DNA from: Onthophagus taurus
Lineage: Eukaryota; Arthropoda; Insecta; Coleoptera; Scarabaeidae
Reading direction: 5' to 3'
DNA length: 64,000 nt
Assembly (NCBI RefSeq): GCF_036711975.1
Contig: NC_091972.1
Location: forward strand, 20,093,001 to 20,157,000
Below are positions 31,543-42,920 of this stretch, piece after piece. Position 1 is the first letter of the stretch; each line of letters opens with the position of its first letter. Under the pieces are notes generated by a model, which did no database searches, had not been told where the DNA came from, and worked only from the letters and a program-made list of their open reading frames with translations. Position numbers and translations under genes: made by a program.

Positions 31543-34235
31543 ATGAAAGGTAAGTGTATTTTCTACATTTTTTAATACCGATTGATATTTTCTTTTATTT
31601 GGTTCAAGTTGTGCTCTTAACGTGCGTGGTAATTTTGGCTGCGTTACACATGGTTCGTGCTGAACCAGTTGGAAAATGTCCCGGAAAGAACCAGAAAGCA
31701 GTTTACTTTCTTGTCGATTCCAATGACTGCAAGATTTTTTACAAATGTTCTTGGGGAACACCGATAATATTCTATTGTCCCGGTGGATTACATTTCAACA
31801 AAGATTTGAACATTTGTGATTGGCCACATCAAGCTGGATGTGAAGGAGGTAATAACGGAGGAAGCAACGAAGATGTTGGAGGAGGTTCAAACTCTAGTTC
31901 AAGTGAAGAATCCGTAGAAACTCCAGGACCTGAACCTGAACCAGAACCAGAAGTTCCAAGCGAAGAAAGCAAAAGCTCTGAAAGCAATTCCGAAGAATCA
32001 TCTGCAGAAACACCAAAACCTGAACCAGAGCCGGAACCAGAACCCGAACCTGAAAATCCCAGCGAGGAAAGTAAGAGTTCTGAAAGCAATTCCCAAGAAT
32101 TATCTGAAGAAAAACCAGAACCTGAGCCAGAACCAGAACCCGAACCGGAAAGACCCAGCGAAGAAAGCAAAAGCTCTGAAAGCAATTCCGAAGAATCATC
32201 TACAGAAACACCAAAACCTGAACCAGAGCCGGAACCAGAACCTGAACCTGAAAATCCCAGCGAAGAAAGTAAGAGCTCTGAAAGCAATTCCCAAGAATCA
32301 TCTGCAGAAACACCAAAACCTGAACCAGAACCGGAACCAGAACCCGAACCTGAAAATCCCAGCGAAGAAAGTAAGAGCTCTGAAAGCAATTCCCAGGAAT
32401 CATCTGCAGAAACACCAAAACCTGAACCAGAGCCGGAACCAGAACCCGAACCTGAAAATCCCAGCGAAGAAAGTAAGAGTTCTGAAAGCAATTCCCAAGA
32501 ATCATCTGAAGAAAAACCAGAACCTGAGCCAGAACCAGAACCCGAACCTGAAAGACCTAGCGAAGAAAGCAAAAGCTCTGAAAGCAATTCCGAAGAATCA
32601 TCTGCAGAAACACCAAAACCTGAGCCAGAGCCGGAACCAGAACCCGAACCTGAAAATCCCAGCGAAGAAAGTAAGAGTTCTGAAAGCAATTCCCAAGAAT
32701 CATCTGAAGAAAAACCAGAACCTGAGCCAGAACCAGAACCCGAACCGGAAAGACCTAGCGAAGAAAGCAAAAGCTCTGAAAGCAATTCCGAAGAATCATC
32801 TGTAGAAACACCAAAACCTGAACCAGAGCCGGAACCAGAACCTGAACCTGAAAATCCCAGCGAAGAAAGTAAGAGCTCTGAAAGCAATTCCCAAGAATCA
32901 TCTACAGAAACACCAAAACCTGAACCAGAACCAGAACCCGAACCTGAAAGACCCAGCGAAGAAAGCAAAAGCTCTGAAAGCAATTCCGAAGAATCATCTG
33001 CAGAAACACCAAAACCTGAACCAGAGCCGGAACCAGAACCCGAACCTGAAAATCCCAGCGAAGAAAGTAAGAGTTCTGAAAGCAATTCCCAAGAATCATC
33101 TGAAGAAAAACCAGAACCTGAGCCAGAACCAGAACCCGAACCTGAAAAATCCAGCGAAGAAAGTAAGAGCTCTGAAAGCAATTCCCAAGAATCATCTGCA
33201 GAAACACCAAAACCTGAACCAGAACCAGAACCCGAACCTGAAAGACCCAGCGAAGAAAGCAAAAGCTCTGAAAGCAATTCCGAAGAATCATCTGCAGAAA
33301 CACCAAAACCTGAACCAGAGCCGGAACCAGAACCCGAACCTGAATTACCCAGCGAAGAAAGCAAGAGCTCTGAAAGCAATTCCCAAGAATCATCTGAAGA
33401 AAAACCAGAACATGAGCCAGAACCAGAACCTGAACCTGAAAGACCCAGCGAAGAAAGTAAGAGCTCTGAAAGTAGTTCTCAGGAATCATCTGAAGAGAAA
33501 CCAAAACCTGAACCTGAGCCAGAACCAGAACCTGAAAACCCCAGCGAAGAAAGTAAGAGTTCTGAAAGCAGTTCTCAGGAATCATCTGAAGAAAAACCAG
33601 AACCTGAGCCAGAACCAGAACCCGAACCTGAAAGACCCAGCGAAGAAAGTAAGAGCTCTGAAAGCAGTTCTCAGGAATCATCTGAAGAAAAACCAAAACC
33701 TGAACCTGAGCCAGAACCAGAACCTGAAAACCCCAGCGAAGAAAGTAAGAGTTCGGAAAGCAATTCCCAAGAATCATCTGAAGAAAAACCAAAACCTGAG
33801 CCAGAACCAGAACCTGAAACCCCCAGCGAAGAAAGTAAGAGTTCTGAAAGCAGTTCTCAGGAATCATCTGAAGAAAAACCAAAACCTGAACCTGAGCCAG
33901 AACCAGAACCTGAAACCCCCAGCGAAGAAAGTAAGAGTTCTGAAAGCAGTTCTCAAGAATCATCTGAAGAGAAACCAGAACCTGAGCCGGAACCCGAACC
34001 CGAACCTGAAAGACCCAGCGAAGAAAGTAAGAGCTCTGAAAGCAGTTCTCAGGAATCATCTGAAGAAAAACCAAAACCCGAATCTGAAAAATCTAGCGAA
34101 GAAAGCAACAGTTCCGAAAGTGGAAGTTCTGGAAGTTCCGATGAATCTAAATCAAGCAAATCAAGTGAAGAAAATTCCAACTCCAGCTCTGATGAAAGCT
34201 TCCGTTTCTTACCCAAATTCTTACGATTTCTTTGA
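31543..34235 (+). CDS. Long secreted chitin-binding protein with Glu-Pro/Ser-Glu repeat array
   Basis: CDS join(31543..31549,31609..34235), 877 aa. The mini-exon ATG-AAA-G with a phase-1 intron fixes the start; the reading frame open from 31554 through the intron is not coding. Signal peptide MKVVLLTCVVILAALHMVRA, then one six-Cys CBM14 domain (about residues 21-85, ending CDWPHQAGC). After EGGNNGG comes a long array of about 22 units, each about 31-34 residues, of the form [16 protein letters not shown] followed by AETPKP or EEKPEP and four or five EP pairs. The tail is Ser-rich and ends [12 protein letters not shown]. Charge and Pro content suggest an extended, disordered, strongly acidic chain tethered to chitin; SxE sites could be phosphorylated (inference). 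It is convergent with the gene at 35026. AATAAA is at 34289-34294. Confidence 0.92.
31945..34110 (+). repeat. Coding tandem repeat, about 22 units of roughly 93-102 bases
   Basis: Each unit starts near CCCAGCGAAGAAAGTAAGAG and contains a GAACCAGAACCT-type hexamer/dodecamer run. In the first two thirds, units of type AETPKP...ENP often alternate with units EEKPEP...ERP, a two-unit higher-order pattern; the last third has SSSQESSEEKPKP units. Confidence 0.9.
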
Positions 34236-35025
34236 CTCTTTAAGCACAAATTTAATGTCAATAATATAGCAAGTAAAACACAATGAAAAATAAAGCTAAT
34301 TTGACTCGTTAATTCGTATAACGATTTTATTTATTAACCACAATCCAATATTTATTAAAACCAGAACAGTTCTGGCAAATTCTGATTACCATATCCCTGA
34401 AAATTTTTAACTGTTTTAATACTTTATTAATTTAGCTTAAATAGTTGTAAATATCTGATATTAGAAAACAAGCCAACGAAAACTTACAAAGCATTTTAAT
34501 GATACCCATAGTTTTGGAAGTGTAGTCTTCAAAACTAGCTACATAGAAGTATACCACAACTTGTCATAATGAGTTAAAGCTGTGAATTGACGACGACTTT
34601 AAATTTGTAGATTAGGTTACTGTGTTCTAAATCTTTTTGCAGTGTTTTTGCCAGTAAAAAAGACCATTTTCGTTGAATAAGGAGCCAAACCATATAAAAA
34701 TTTTGATCCTTTAAATACTCACTGGGTTTTCACTACGTTTATGCCAAATAGAAGACTGAAACAGAAGTAGGATAACGAAATCGAACTTTTTATCTGGTCT
34801 GTGTTCTATTGGCTTAAGATTCTTAGTAAAATGTTAACAGCTAAAAAGGATTTTCAAAAATATCGAAATAATTTGGATGGATACAAATTTGCAAAAAGGG
34901 CTATTACATACCAATGAATTACAGAAATATGAGAAAGTTATAATTTAATGCATCAAATAAACTTTATTTTTGATTTTCTCATTACTTGTTTTATTATTGA
35001 CAATATATTTGTATTTAAGAAGTTA
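34236..35025. other. Convergent 3' region between long and short Glu-Pro genes
   Basis: No gene. It holds the AATAAA of the long gene (34289-34294) and the reversed AATAAA of the short gene (34963-34968). The block is repeated at about 42004-42920 and 51161-52022 with small indels, so it belongs to the duplicated segment. Confidence 0.7.
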
Positions 35026-36202
35026 CTAGGATTGTAAGAATTTTGGTAAGAAACGGAAAGTTTCATCAGAACCGGAATCTTCTTCACTTGATTTATTTGG
35101 TTTAGCTTCATCGGAGTTTCCAGAGCTTCCACTTTCTTCGCTTTTGCTTTCTTCGCTTGGAACTTCAGGTTCGGGTTCTGGTTCTGGTTCAGGTTCTGGT
35201 TCAGGTTCTGGTTTCTCTTCAGATTCTTGGGATATGCTTTCTTCGCTTTTGCTTTCTTCGCTTGGAACTTCAGGTTCGGGTTCTGGTTCTGGTTCAGGTT
35301 CTGGTTTCTCTTCAGATTCTTGGGATATGCTTTCTTCGCTTTTGCTTTCTTCGCTTGGAACTTCAGGTTCGGGTTCTGGTTCTGGTTCAGGTTCTGGTTT
35401 CTCTTCAGATTCTTGGGATATGCTTTCTTCGCTTTTGCTTTCTTCGCTTGGAACTTCAGGTTCGGGTTCTGGTTCTGGTTCAGGTTCTGGTTTCTCTTCA
35501 GATTCTTGGGATATGCTTTCTTCGCTTTTGCTTTCTTCGCTTGGAACTTCAGGTTCGGGTTCTGGTTCTGGTTCAGGTTCTGGTTTCTCTTCAGATTCTT
35601 GGGAAATGCTTTCTTCGCTTTTGCTTTCTTCGCTTGGTACTTCAGGTTCGGGTTCGGGTTCTGGTTCTGGCTCTGGTTCAGGTTCTGGTTTTTCTTCAGA
35701 TAATTCTTGAGAATTGCTTTCGGAGCTCTTGCTTTCTTCGCTTGGAACTTCAGGTTCGGGTTCCGGTTCTGGTTCTGGTTCTGGTTCAGGTTCTGGTTCA
35801 GGTTCTGGTTCAGGAATTTCTACAGATTCTTCGCTTGAACTAGAGCTTGAACCTACTTCGCTACTGTCACCGCCTCCTCCGTTGTTACCTCCTTCACATC
35901 CAGCTTGATTTGGCCAATCGCAAACGTTCAATTCTTTGTTGAAATGCAATCCATCGGGACAATCGTATTTTACTGGGTTTCCCCAATCACATTTGTAAAA
36001 AACTGTGCAGTCACTGGAATCGACGAGAAAATCGACTGTTTCCGGGTTCATTGTGGATGGGCATTTTCCAACTGGTTCTGCATGAACCAAGTTGATCGCA
36101 GCCAAAATAACCGCGCACGATAAGAGCACAACTTGAATAAAAATAATAAAAACGTTAATTGATTTTAAAAGATTTACAAAATAGAACTCGCTTACCTTTC
36201 AT
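35026..36202 (-). CDS. Short secreted chitin-binding protein with Glu-Pro repeats, copy 1
   Basis: CDS complement(join(35026..36131,36196..36202)), 370 aa, with the mini-exon and a phase-1 intron. Signal peptide [20 protein letters not shown], then one CBM14 domain ([48 protein letters not shown]). A Gly/Ser stretch leads to about ten EP pairs, then one [19 protein letters not shown] unit and five near-identical [18 protein letters not shown] units, each with several EP pairs. It ends [15 protein letters not shown]. The C-terminal FRFLPKFL is shared with all Glu-Pro genes here. Chitin binding is supported by the domain; the function of the polyanionic repeat is unknown. Confidence 0.92.
35140..35815 (-). 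repeat. Coding tandem repeat of short Glu-Pro gene copy 1
   Basis: Five almost identical units of 93 bases, plus diverged first and last units. Antisense frames are also open and read Gly-Ser or Trp-Phe repeats, a by-product of the base composition. Confidence 0.9.
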
Positions 36203-36420
36203 ATTTAGCTTAGTTGTTATATCTGGCGTTAAACCAAAACAGCTATAATGATTTTCTTATGAAACTGTGTATTTATACAGTCGAATTATCAAAGTTAATC
36301 TAAAAAATTAAAGTAGTATTAATTTATTAGCTAATCGATTATTTGCGTTAATTGTTTAAATTTTTTTAGAAAATATTCATTAATCTTGCCTCAAGTGGCT
36401 ATTTCTCCTATAAATAAACG
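36203..36420 (-). promoter_or_regulatory. Promoter of short Glu-Pro gene copy 1
   Basis: On the minus strand TATAAATA lies at 36270-36277, with TTTGATAATT at about 36285-36294 just upstream. The same pair is found at the genes starting at 43779 and 53097. Confidence 0.65.
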
Positions 36421-36954
36421 GTTATTAAGAAATGATAGTGGCTTAGATGACAATTACTGCTATTTACACACTTTACAAGTGGATGTATTGAGGAACAATA
36501 AACACTGACGTTGTTGAAACGTCAGCCAGCCCTTAACAATTTAAAAATCTTAACATTACTCAGCCTTTTTATCTGTGACTCCTTATTTTTTTATAAATAA
36601 AGAGATATTACCACGAACATGTGAATAACGTTCGTGGTGGTACTAAGATTCAAGACCTGAATTCGCAATTGAGTTCTCATCATTAATCATAAATTTTATT
36701 TTTGACCAATGTATACTGTCTGGCTTTATCAACAACAAACAATATTAAAATACTTGAGGAACACCAGAAATGAAATTTTCAATGATAAGATGCCACCTAG
36801 TGAAACGAAGCTAAATATCACAACCTAGCCGCATAATGAGTGGCCATCTACTTTAGAATTCTTATTGCAAAAATTGCGAAAGTCAGCATAGACCCAAGAT
36901 ACCTCAACTACACTTCCCACATCAACCTGCAATCCACATGCAATCCCAGAAATT

Positions 36955-37330
36955 TCACACCTACAGATTCTTTTTTATATCAAGTGGTTTCCAACAGTAT
37001 ATGTTATCATAATTAAGTTTCAATAAGTTTTCTTTACACCATTCTTGGCAGGATAATATAACTAGTTCCGATTTAGCCTTAAAATTAGACTTTACACTAT
37101 CTTTCAGTATTATGGAGGTATCATCTGCATGGAGATATGTTCCTGCGTCAATATTGCATGGCATATCATTAGTATATATAATAAATAGAAGAAGTCCCAG
37201 AGCAGACCCCGGAAGGACACCTTGTTTGATTTTTATGTTGAATGAACTTTTACCGCTGTACTCAACATACTGTGTCTGTCCATCAAATAAGATCTTATTA
37301 AATTTAGTTGTTGGCCTCTGATACCGTAAA
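36955..37330 (-). mobile_element. LINE reverse-transcriptase fragment, segment copy 1
   Basis: The minus strand reads FNIKIKQGVLPGSALGLLLF, then NDMPCN and YLHADDTSIILKDSVK, EWCKENLLKLNYD: part of a non-LTR reverse transcriptase around the (Y/H)ADD active site. Both ends are missing. Duplicates lie at 44532-44905 and 53870-54232. Confidence 0.75.
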
Positions 37331-37344
37331 ACTCAAGCATACTA

Positions 37345-38135
37345 TACAGGGCGAGTTATCAGTATCCCGGCGGACGATAGTTGCTAAACCGTTTGAGAAA
37401 GAAAAAAATGTTTTATACAAAAGTTGTTTGGCTCACCACATTTTATTACGTAAAATTATTTTCACTTATACAGGATGTTTCATTTAAACGTAACGGAGAG
37501 TATGGAGATTTTTTTAAATGGAACACCCTATACATTTTATCATATATTATTATGAATATCATCAAATTTGTTTATACAACCGTGTATGTTACTAATTCAT
37601 AGCATTCATAGTTCCTGAGATATTAAATTGTTTTTCCAAAATGTGTCCATTGCAGGATCTTTTTAAAAACGACTTTTTTTCCAGTTTTGCCTTGAAACTA
37701 TGTAATAACTAAAAGTCAAAGCCAGTAGATAAATGATAGTAACCAAAGATATTAAATACGCTATACAACATGTTCATATGGCTTTTTCTTAGATTTTTTA
37801 AATGGGACACTCTCTATATTGTGTGCTGGTTGAATTGCCCATCAAGTTACCTTTAATAAATGATATGTATGTCATATATATAACTTTAGTAGTTTCCCTG
37901 ATATTTAGAATTTAAAGAATAATGTGTAATAAAATATGCGTTATTGTACTTAATATTATATTCTGTCTATTTTATCAGTATTTTTGTTCTTCCTTTTATT
38001 ATTTGATTAATATTTTATAATGTAAAATAATTTTGCTCCGATATACCAGATTTTAATGCAACATGGTACTTTATGAGATTTAAAAAGATGTAAGTAATAA
38101 AATATGCAATTGTTCTGCCATATAATTTACGACTT
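37345..38135. repeat. Dispersed non-coding repeat block, segment copy 1
   Basis: It begins ATACAGGGCGAGTTATCAG and contains ACAGGATGTTTCATTTAAAC and AAATGGAACACCCTATAC, terminal-type sequences seen in small insect transposons. No coding sequence. It is repeated at 44925-45280 plus 48976-49420. Confidence 0.45.
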
Positions 38136-38139
38136 TAGA

Positions 38140-39370
38140 GAAAATAAGATGCACATGTTAAGAGATACCTCAAGATCTTTTATACAGCGCATTAATGCTT
38201 GTAGAAGAGAAAATGGGCGGCATTTTGAACAACTTCTAAGTATTAATTAAATTAATAAATACTTGTTGAGCAACGTTTAGTAATTGTTTATAGCACATGC
38301 ATTGGCAATATACATATTTACGAACGAGGGCACAAATAACCGTATCTGTACGACCGTAAATCTGCATATGTCTGATCATTTCGGACAAATAATGTTAGTA
38401 AAAAAGCCGAATCAGGAAAAATCTAGTAGATCTACAATAAATAAACTGCGAAATTATAGTGAGCAGAAAGTTAAATACTCTACGGAGGATATTAAAACCA
38501 TTGATTGAAGGAGTTCTTGATTCGTTAACGCAGATGATGCCTATAATAGCTTTCATGATAAGATTCAGCGACTGGTCGATGAATCATTTCCTGCAATAAA
38601 GAAAACAAATAGAATAAATATGTATCTACATTTTAGAACAACACCTAGACTATTAGAAATGAAACGAAAATTAGATTCTTTAGGAATGAATATATAATCG
38701 GGTCTCTTTCCCAATGATTATGATACATATAAGAGGTGTAAGGAAGAATATATAAAAGCAATAAGAGAAGAAAGGAGAACACAAAATGCGACAACTATTG
38801 AAAAATCAGTTAATAAACAAAAAAAGATATGGGAATTAATCGATGCACAAAGAAAGCCGCGGAACGAGCAGAAAGAAATAGGATCGAAATTAAAGGCGAA
38901 GGATTTCAGCGAACACTATACACAAGAGGTGAACTAATTATTGTCAAGAATGTCAACTTCCTCTATGGTGTCAATTGACCACCTGGCGAGCATGAAAGGC
39001 GATTTCGTTAATTCATGTTATTTCGAGCCAACAAACCAAAATGAAGTTAGTAACATACTAAAAAATCTAAAATCAAAAACTAGTGATAACATTTTTGGTA
39101 TGACTACTTCATCTATTAGGGAGGTAACTGATTATTTGAAGCCTAGTCTAGTGAAACTTAAAGTCGTGAAAATTACAACGCTGCTTAAGAAAGGGGATGG
39201 TAACTCATGTGTGCAATATCGTCCAATAGCGATATTGCCGGTATTCTCCAAGATTTTAGAGCAAATTATGAAAGCTAGGTTAACAACATTCTTTGAAAGA
39301 CAACAGATTATCAGCGATGCACAACATATACAGGGTGATTCAAAAAACCGCTGACAGACTTCTAGAGTAG
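38140..39370 (+). mobile_element. LINE fragment, segment copy 1
   Basis: The plus strand reads NLHMSDHFGQIMLVKKPNQE near 38365 (end of an APE endonuclease), a worn linker, then FVNSCYFEPTNQNEVSNILK, LKSKTSDNIFGMTTSSIRE, LLKKGDGNSCVQYRPIAILP and VFSKILEQIM. It ends in reverse transcriptase and joins abruptly to Glu-Pro coding sequence at about 39390. Several stops. A duplicate lies at 49430-50530. Confidence 0.75.
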
Positions 39371-39741
39371 ATAATACATGAAAAATTAAGCCAGAACCAG
39401 AACTTGAAAACCCCAGCGAAGAAAGTAAGAGTTCGGAAAGCAATTCCCAAGAATCATCTGAAGAAAAACCAGAACCTGAGCCTGAACCGGAACCGGAACC
39501 CGAAAGAGCCAGCGAAGAAAGAATGAGCTCTGAAAGCAATTCCAAGAATCATCTGAAGAAACGCCAAAACCTGAGCCGGAACCAGAACCCGAACCTGAAA
39601 TACCCAGCCAAGAAAGTAAAAGTTCTGAAAGCAGTTCCCAGGAATCATCAGAAGAAAAACCAAAACCCGAATCTTAAAAATCTAGCGAAGGAACCAACAG
39701 TTCCGAAAGTATAAGTTCTGGAAGTTCCGATGAATCTAAAT

Positions 39742-41912
39742 CAGTGGTTCCCAAAGTGGTTCCTACGGACCCCTTGGGGTCCCTGTAAGTTCTCAGGGGG
39801 TCCGTAGCAAAATAAAATTAATTCGGGGGTTCGTAGCTAGCGTTGGGGGGTCCGCAAAAAGTAAGAACAGTAGTCAGTTGTTGTAGTATATGTAAGTCTG
39901 TGAAGTGTATTAAGAACTAAATTTGTAAGATAGTATAGCGTATGTAAGATTTGTAAAGGATAAAAAAATATTTCAAGAATTATGATTTGTGAAATGTTTG
40001 GAAACTGATACAAAAGATGAAATTATATTTATGGAATTAAATATTTTTTTGAAGCAAAAAGTATTCCTTTGTGTAATATCATCTGCGTTGCTACTGATGG
40101 CCCTCCGGCAATGGTAGGACGCCATCCAGGTTTTCTGGCATATTTAAAACAAGCAGTACCGAATATATTAACAGTTCATTGTGTCATTCATCGACAACAT
40201 TTAGTAGCAAAAAATCTTACATCGCTCACTGAATTATATGATTAGAGCAGTTAATAAAATCAAAAAGAATGCGAGATTATTTGCTCAACTTTGCCTGGAG
40301 AATGATGAAGGTTACAATCGTTTGCTACTGAACACAGAAGTACGTTGGTTGTCTAGAAGTGCATGTTTGAATAGATTTTACTCACTTTTTGATTACGTTT
40401 TAGAATTCTTTGAAACTGAAGACAATGATCTGCGACTTAATTTATTTCATTCAAGAAATGATATGTTTACCAAATGTAACGAAATCAATTTGAAGCTGCA
40501 AGGCGATCGGTTGAATTAAATAAAAACAAAAAGTGTAATATCTGCATTCGTAAAAAAACTTTTTTTTTATAAAGAAAGGTTGGGAAGAGGAGAATTCTCT
40601 TAATTTCCAAAACCTTTTTAGTTACAAAATCGTGATGTTGATTTGCTTGTATATTGTCAGCACTTGGAGGCACTTCACTTAGATTTCAAAAAAAGATTTG
40701 AAGACATTCTTCATTTGGTTATTACCGATTGGGTGTTGGACACTTTTACATACAAATCAACTAGCTCTGTGTTTATTCATTAGCAACTTATCGAGCTAAG
40801 TACAAACGAAGAATTAAAACCAATGTTTGTTGACGGATATGAAAAATGTCGGTTACAAAAACAGATACCAACTTTATATCCCGAAGTATAGGACACTGCG
40901 GAAAAGTTTTTAATAGCTTTTTCGTCTTCGTAGTTAATGGAACGTAGATTTAGTGCGGTTATGAGTGCCTGATTACGAAAAAAAAGAAACCGACTTGATG
41001 TTAGTGTTCGTGGTGACTTGCGGTTATTGCTTACAAATATAGAGCCAAACATAAACAATTTGATCACAACTCATCAGGCTCACCCATCACATTAAAAAAT
41101 GTTATCTTTAAAACAGGAATATGTTTTTTTAATGTTGTTTTAAATATCAAAATGTTTTTATATGTATTTTTGTAATTCGCTACGGTAATGGAAGCTATAA
41201 CAGTACTCAAACGGGTGCTGTAATGAGACTCTTTACAGCATCCGATGCTGTAATGAGATTTTAGTAACATTTTATGGAACCAGTTCAAGTTGGTGACATT
41301 GGGTCATTAATTTTTCTAGTTGTCAATGTGACAATTTTTGTCTATGGATGTTTAAACACGTTCTTAGCATCGAATACAAGGTCCACAATGATGAAGACAT
41401 TGAACACTGAGCAATTTCTCTTATTTTGGGAGGTGTACATGAAACATTTTTTTCAGGTGAATACATTTTGTGTTTTGACAGTTTCTAATTGTCAATTCAA
41501 ATTTCTATTTTCAAGTGTTACGGTGTCACCAACTGCTGCATACCTATTTCCCTACATTGTCAAAATTTATTTTATTTTTGTTAAAAAAAAGGGATAAAAA
41601 CGCGAATTACAAAAAATAGCATAAAAAACACGTTTCATAAGACTTAAAGCACTCATTCATTAAAAAACTCGTGGCTTCGCCACTCGTTTTTCAATTTGAA
41701 TTCATGCTCTTCAAACGTGTCTTACGAAACTTGTTTTTTAATATACTATTATTTTACGTCACAAGTCAGTGACAGGTCATCAATTTTCTAGCCAGCTCCC
41801 TTTTTACATTCCGGTAAAAACAGTTTTAGTAGCACGGCACTGACTAGGGGGTCCACGATCACGTTTTGGCTCAAGAAGGGGTGCGTAGCCATAATAAGTT
41901 TGGGAACCACTG
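39742..41912 (+). mobile_element. hAT element (ZBED/SCAND3-like), degenerate
   Basis: It starts CAGTGGTTCCCAAAG and ends TTTGGGAACCACTG, flanked by ATCTAAAT (39734-39741) and ATCGAAAT (41913-41920), an 8-base duplication with one mismatch. Plus-strand transposase remains: VATDGPPAMVGRHPGFLAYL and VHCVIHRQHLVAKNLTSL near 40090-40220, RLLLNTEVRWLSRSACLNRF at 40318-40377, and near 40930-41090 ERRFSAVMSA, KKRNRLDVSVRGDLRLLLTN. Frameshifts and stops make it non-functional. A dispersed repeat (41171-41735) sits inside it. Confidence 0.9.
41171..41735. repeat. Dispersed repeat of about 560 bases, copy 1
   Basis: The same sequence occurs in opposite orientation at 62971-63522. One end reads GTAATTCGCTACGGTAATGG; the other contains AAACTCGTGGCTTCGCCACT. 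It carries internal short repeats CAGCATCCGATGCTGTAATG. Short open frames in it are shared by both copies but match nothing known. Class not determined. Confidence 0.7.
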
Positions 41913-42003
41913 ATCGAAATCAAGCAAATCAAGTGAAGAAAATTCCAACTCCAGCTCTGATGAAAGCTTCCGTTTCTTACCCAAATTCTTACGACTTCGT
42001 TGA

Positions 42004-42920
42004 CTCTTTAAACACAAATTTAATGTCAATAACATAGCAAGTAAAACACAACGAAAAATAAAGCTAATTTGACTCGTTAATTCGTATAACTATTTTATTT
42101 ATTAACCACAATCCAATATTTATTAAAGCCAGAACAGTTGGCTTTTATTTTACTGTCATGCAAAATTCTGATTACCATATCCCTGAAAATGTTTAATTGT
42201 TTTAATACGTAATTAATTTAGCTTAAATAGTTGTAAAAATATCTGATATTAGAAAACAAGCCAACGAAAACTTACAAAGCATTTTAATAATACCCATACT
42301 TTTGGAAGCGTAGTCTTCAAAACTAGCTACATAGAAGTATACCACAAGTTGTCATAATGAGTTAAAGCTGTGAATTGACAACGACTTTAAATTTGTAGAT
42401 TAGGTTACTGACATTTCAATTATTCTTGTATCTTTTGTGTTCTAAATCTTTTTGCAATATTACAATTTTATTAAGTGAAATCAGTTTTTTATAAACAACA
42501 CATTATTAATGACGAAAAGTCAGTAAAAAAGACCGTTATCGTTGAATAAGAAGCCAAACCATATAAAAATTTTGATCCTTTAAATAGTCACTGGGTTTTC
42601 AGTACGTTTATGCCAAATAGAAGACTGAAACAGAAGTAGGATAAAGAAATCGAACTTTTTATCTGGTCTGCGTTCTATTGAGTTAAGATTCTTAGTAAAA
42701 TGTTAAAAGCTAAAAAGGATATACGAAGATACCGAAATAATTTGGATGGATACAAATTTGCAAAAAGGGCTATTACATACCAATGAATTACAGAAATATG
42801 AGAAAGTTAGATGGAGTTAATTAATAAAACAGTTATAATTTAATACATCAAATAAACTTTATTTTTGATTTTCTCATTACTTGTTTTATTATTGACAATA
42901 TATTTGTATTTGAGAACTTA
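42004..42920. other. Convergent 3' region, segment copy 1 to 2
   Basis: Non-coding, homologous to 34236-35025 and 51161-52022, with an extra stretch around 42410-42510 (shared in part with 51570). Poly(A) signals of both neighbours are kept. Confidence 0.65.

Larger units (their letters stand above)
39390..42003 (+). pseudogene. 5'-truncated copy of the long Glu-Pro gene, split by a hAT
   Basis: The sequence starts [20 protein letters not shown] without promoter, signal peptide or CBM14 domain. It continues through a few repeat units with frameshifts to 39741, is interrupted by the hAT at 39742-41912, and resumes at 41921 with the end corresponding to [19 protein letters not shown]. The 3' flank matches that of the long gene at 34236. 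The junction with LINE sequence is shared with the copy at 50545, so truncation came before the segmental duplication. Confidence 0.85.

Noticed and set aside
31829-33379. Long minus-strand open frame of Gly-Ser repeats that resembles a silk-like protein; similar frames at 35144-35710, 43039-43485, 52141-52803
   Set aside because: These are antisense shadows of the Glu-Pro repeats: the complement of GAACCAGAACCT reads Gly-Ser in one frame. No signal peptide, promoter or splice structure supports them, and the sense frame has all of these.
32902-34074. Minus- and plus-strand open frames rich in Phe-Leu-Gln-Val or Asn-Gln-Asn-Leu within the repeat arrays
   Set aside because: Alternative frames kept open by base composition; no independent gene signals.
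31945-34110. Regular direct repeats that could be mistaken for a CRISPR-like array
   Set aside because: Repeats are contiguous, in frame and coding, in a eukaryotic gene with a signal peptide and intron.
36507-36523. GACGTTGTTGAAACGTC palindrome (also in the two sister segments) as a hammerhead-like RNA
   Set aside because: It contains GAAACGTC but no CUGANGA box; a simple imperfect palindrome.
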